This document shows, piece by piece, positions 4,982 through 5,687 of a stretch of 5,687 nt of DNA; the stretch's first letter is position 1, and every line of letters begins with the position of its first letter. A model generated the notes under the pieces. It was given only the letters and a program-made list of their open reading frames with translations. It was not told the DNA's origin and made no database searches. The stretch is from UBA12276 sp041476285 (GTDB lineage: Archaea > Micrarchaeota > Micrarchaeia > Micrarchaeales > Micrarchaeaceae). The translations under genes and the position numbers were made by a program. Where the stretch lies: assembly GCA_041476285.1 (NCBI GenBank), contig JBGOTD010000048.1:1-5687 (forward strand), in the 5' to 3' direction.

Positions 4982-5687
4982 TTGCCCTCAGCCAAATATG
5001 TTTTTGCAGATAAAAAAGACCTTTACATTGCTTCCGCCAAAAGAGATGCTTATTCAACAAAAAGAGAGAATGGAAGGGTTGTAATAGTTGGCGGCTGCGA
5101 GTATTTTCACGGTGCGCCTGCACTTGCGTCTACTGCTGCATATTCATTGCTTGCTGCGCTTAGGGTAGGAACAGGATATGCCGTTGCATTCGTGCCAAGA
5201 GGCATCCTGAATCCGAACAGGAAAGTATCTCCAGACATTATAGTAAGGCCGTTGTCAGGAAACAGCCTCAACCTCAATGATATATCAATGCTTAAGAAAG
5301 CCATAGACAGCTCAGACTGCTTAGTGATAGGCTCAGGGCTCGGACGGAAGGCTCAAACGCTCAGAGCCGCCTCAAAGCTCATATCATACGCTGATAAAAC
5401 CGGCAAGATGGTAGTGGTTGATGCTGATGCGATATATGCTGTTGCTAAATACAAAACATCACTTAGCAGGAATGCGATCCTGACGCCAAATGAGAAGGAA
5501 TTTGCTTTGGTGTACAAGAAAAAACTGGATAGAAAGGATATCGGTGCAAGGATAAATGCTGCTAGCTACGTTGCAAAGAGGCTTAAAACTAATATTCTGC
5601 TCAAAGGTCACGATACAGTAGTCACAGATGGTAAGAGGGTAAAGGTTGTAAGATCAAAAAGTTCGGCATTGGCCACGATGGGCACAG
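4982..5687 (+). CDS. ADP-dependent NAD(P)H-hydrate dehydratase, partial (3' end cut)
   Basis: This gene runs off the window after 235 codons. The protein belongs to the YjeF C-terminal/CARKD family, ribokinase-fold enzymes that use ADP to dehydrate the S-hydrate of NADH or NADPH back to the normal cofactor. Visible motifs are GRVVIVGGCEYFHGAPALA (31-49), GSGLG (117-121), VVVDADAI (144-151), ILTPNEKEF (166-174) and LLKGHDTVVTDG (206-217). The window ends at ATMGT, just where the family's GTGD motif with its catalytic Asp begins. The start is TTG 4982, supported by AGGGTGA overlapping the Nudix stop and by the expected distance to the GG motif. With this start there is no N-terminal YjeF epimerase domain, which many archaeal and bacterial versions carry fused, so the epimerase would have to be separate or absent. 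It lies four bases after the Nudix stop and is presumably cotranscribed. Confidence 0.9.
   Translation, partial: MPSAKYVFADKKDLYIASAKRDAYSTKRENGRVVIVGGCEYFHGAPALASTAAYSLLAALRVGTGYAVAFVPRGILNPNRKVSPDIIVRPLSGNSLNLNDISMLKKAIDSSDCLVIGSGLGRKAQTLRAASKLISYADKTGKMVVVDADAIYAVAKYKTSLSRNAILTPNEKEFALVYKKKLDRKDIGARINAASYVAKRLKTNILLKGHDTVVTDGKRVKVVRSKSSALATMGT

Noticed and set aside
1..5687. CRISPR array, tRNA, rRNA, insertion sequence or attachment site
   Set aside because: No regularly spaced short repeats, cloverleaf-like sequence, transposase motifs or flanking repeats were found by eye.

Overview
This window is archaeal. The strongest evidence is the block rps13-rps4-rps11 on the minus strand, in the order and with the protein forms of archaeal/eukaryotic small-subunit ribosomal proteins. 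Other support is TATA-type promoter elements, GGTG-type ribosome binding sites, and frequent ATA/AGA/AGG codons. Small intergenic gaps and an apparent loss of the usual downstream partner of rps11 suggest a reduced or rearranged genome, perhaps a DPANN lineage such as Micrarchaeota (ARMAN-like). That taxonomic guess is inference and was not tested.

Layout. Left, plus strand (1-2294): a small divergent ankyrin-like repeat protein, a helix-hairpin-helix DNA glycosylase of the Ogg2 type (Lys149/Asp167 pair), and a DHH/DHHA1 phosphoesterase. The last two form a plausible base-damage repair neighbourhood. Middle, minus strand (2298-4278): an operon read right to left, S13 - S4 - S11 - RNHCP zinc-ribbon protein. 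The RNHCP gene is a clear 100-residue family member with no ATG, GTG or TTG at its start; the best start is an ATT just after the S11 stop with a good ribosome binding site. It lies where archaeal genomes usually carry the RNA polymerase subunit D gene. The operon ends convergently, 3 bases from the DHH gene stop.

Right: a 186-base divergent promoter region (4279-4464) holds TATA-like boxes for both directions and a 12-bp imperfect inverted repeat. It is followed on the plus strand by a Nudix hydrolase with an insertion in its Nudix box. A TTG-started ADP-dependent NAD(P)H-hydrate dehydratase follows 4 bases later and is cut by the window end just before its GTGD catalytic motif. These two look like a metabolite-clean-up pair.

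No tRNA, rRNA, CRISPR array, insertion sequence or attachment site was recognised. Nothing here amounts to a clearly new defence or mobile system. The most unusual items are the non-canonical start of the RNHCP gene, the altered ribosomal operon, and the glycosylase-DHH pairing.
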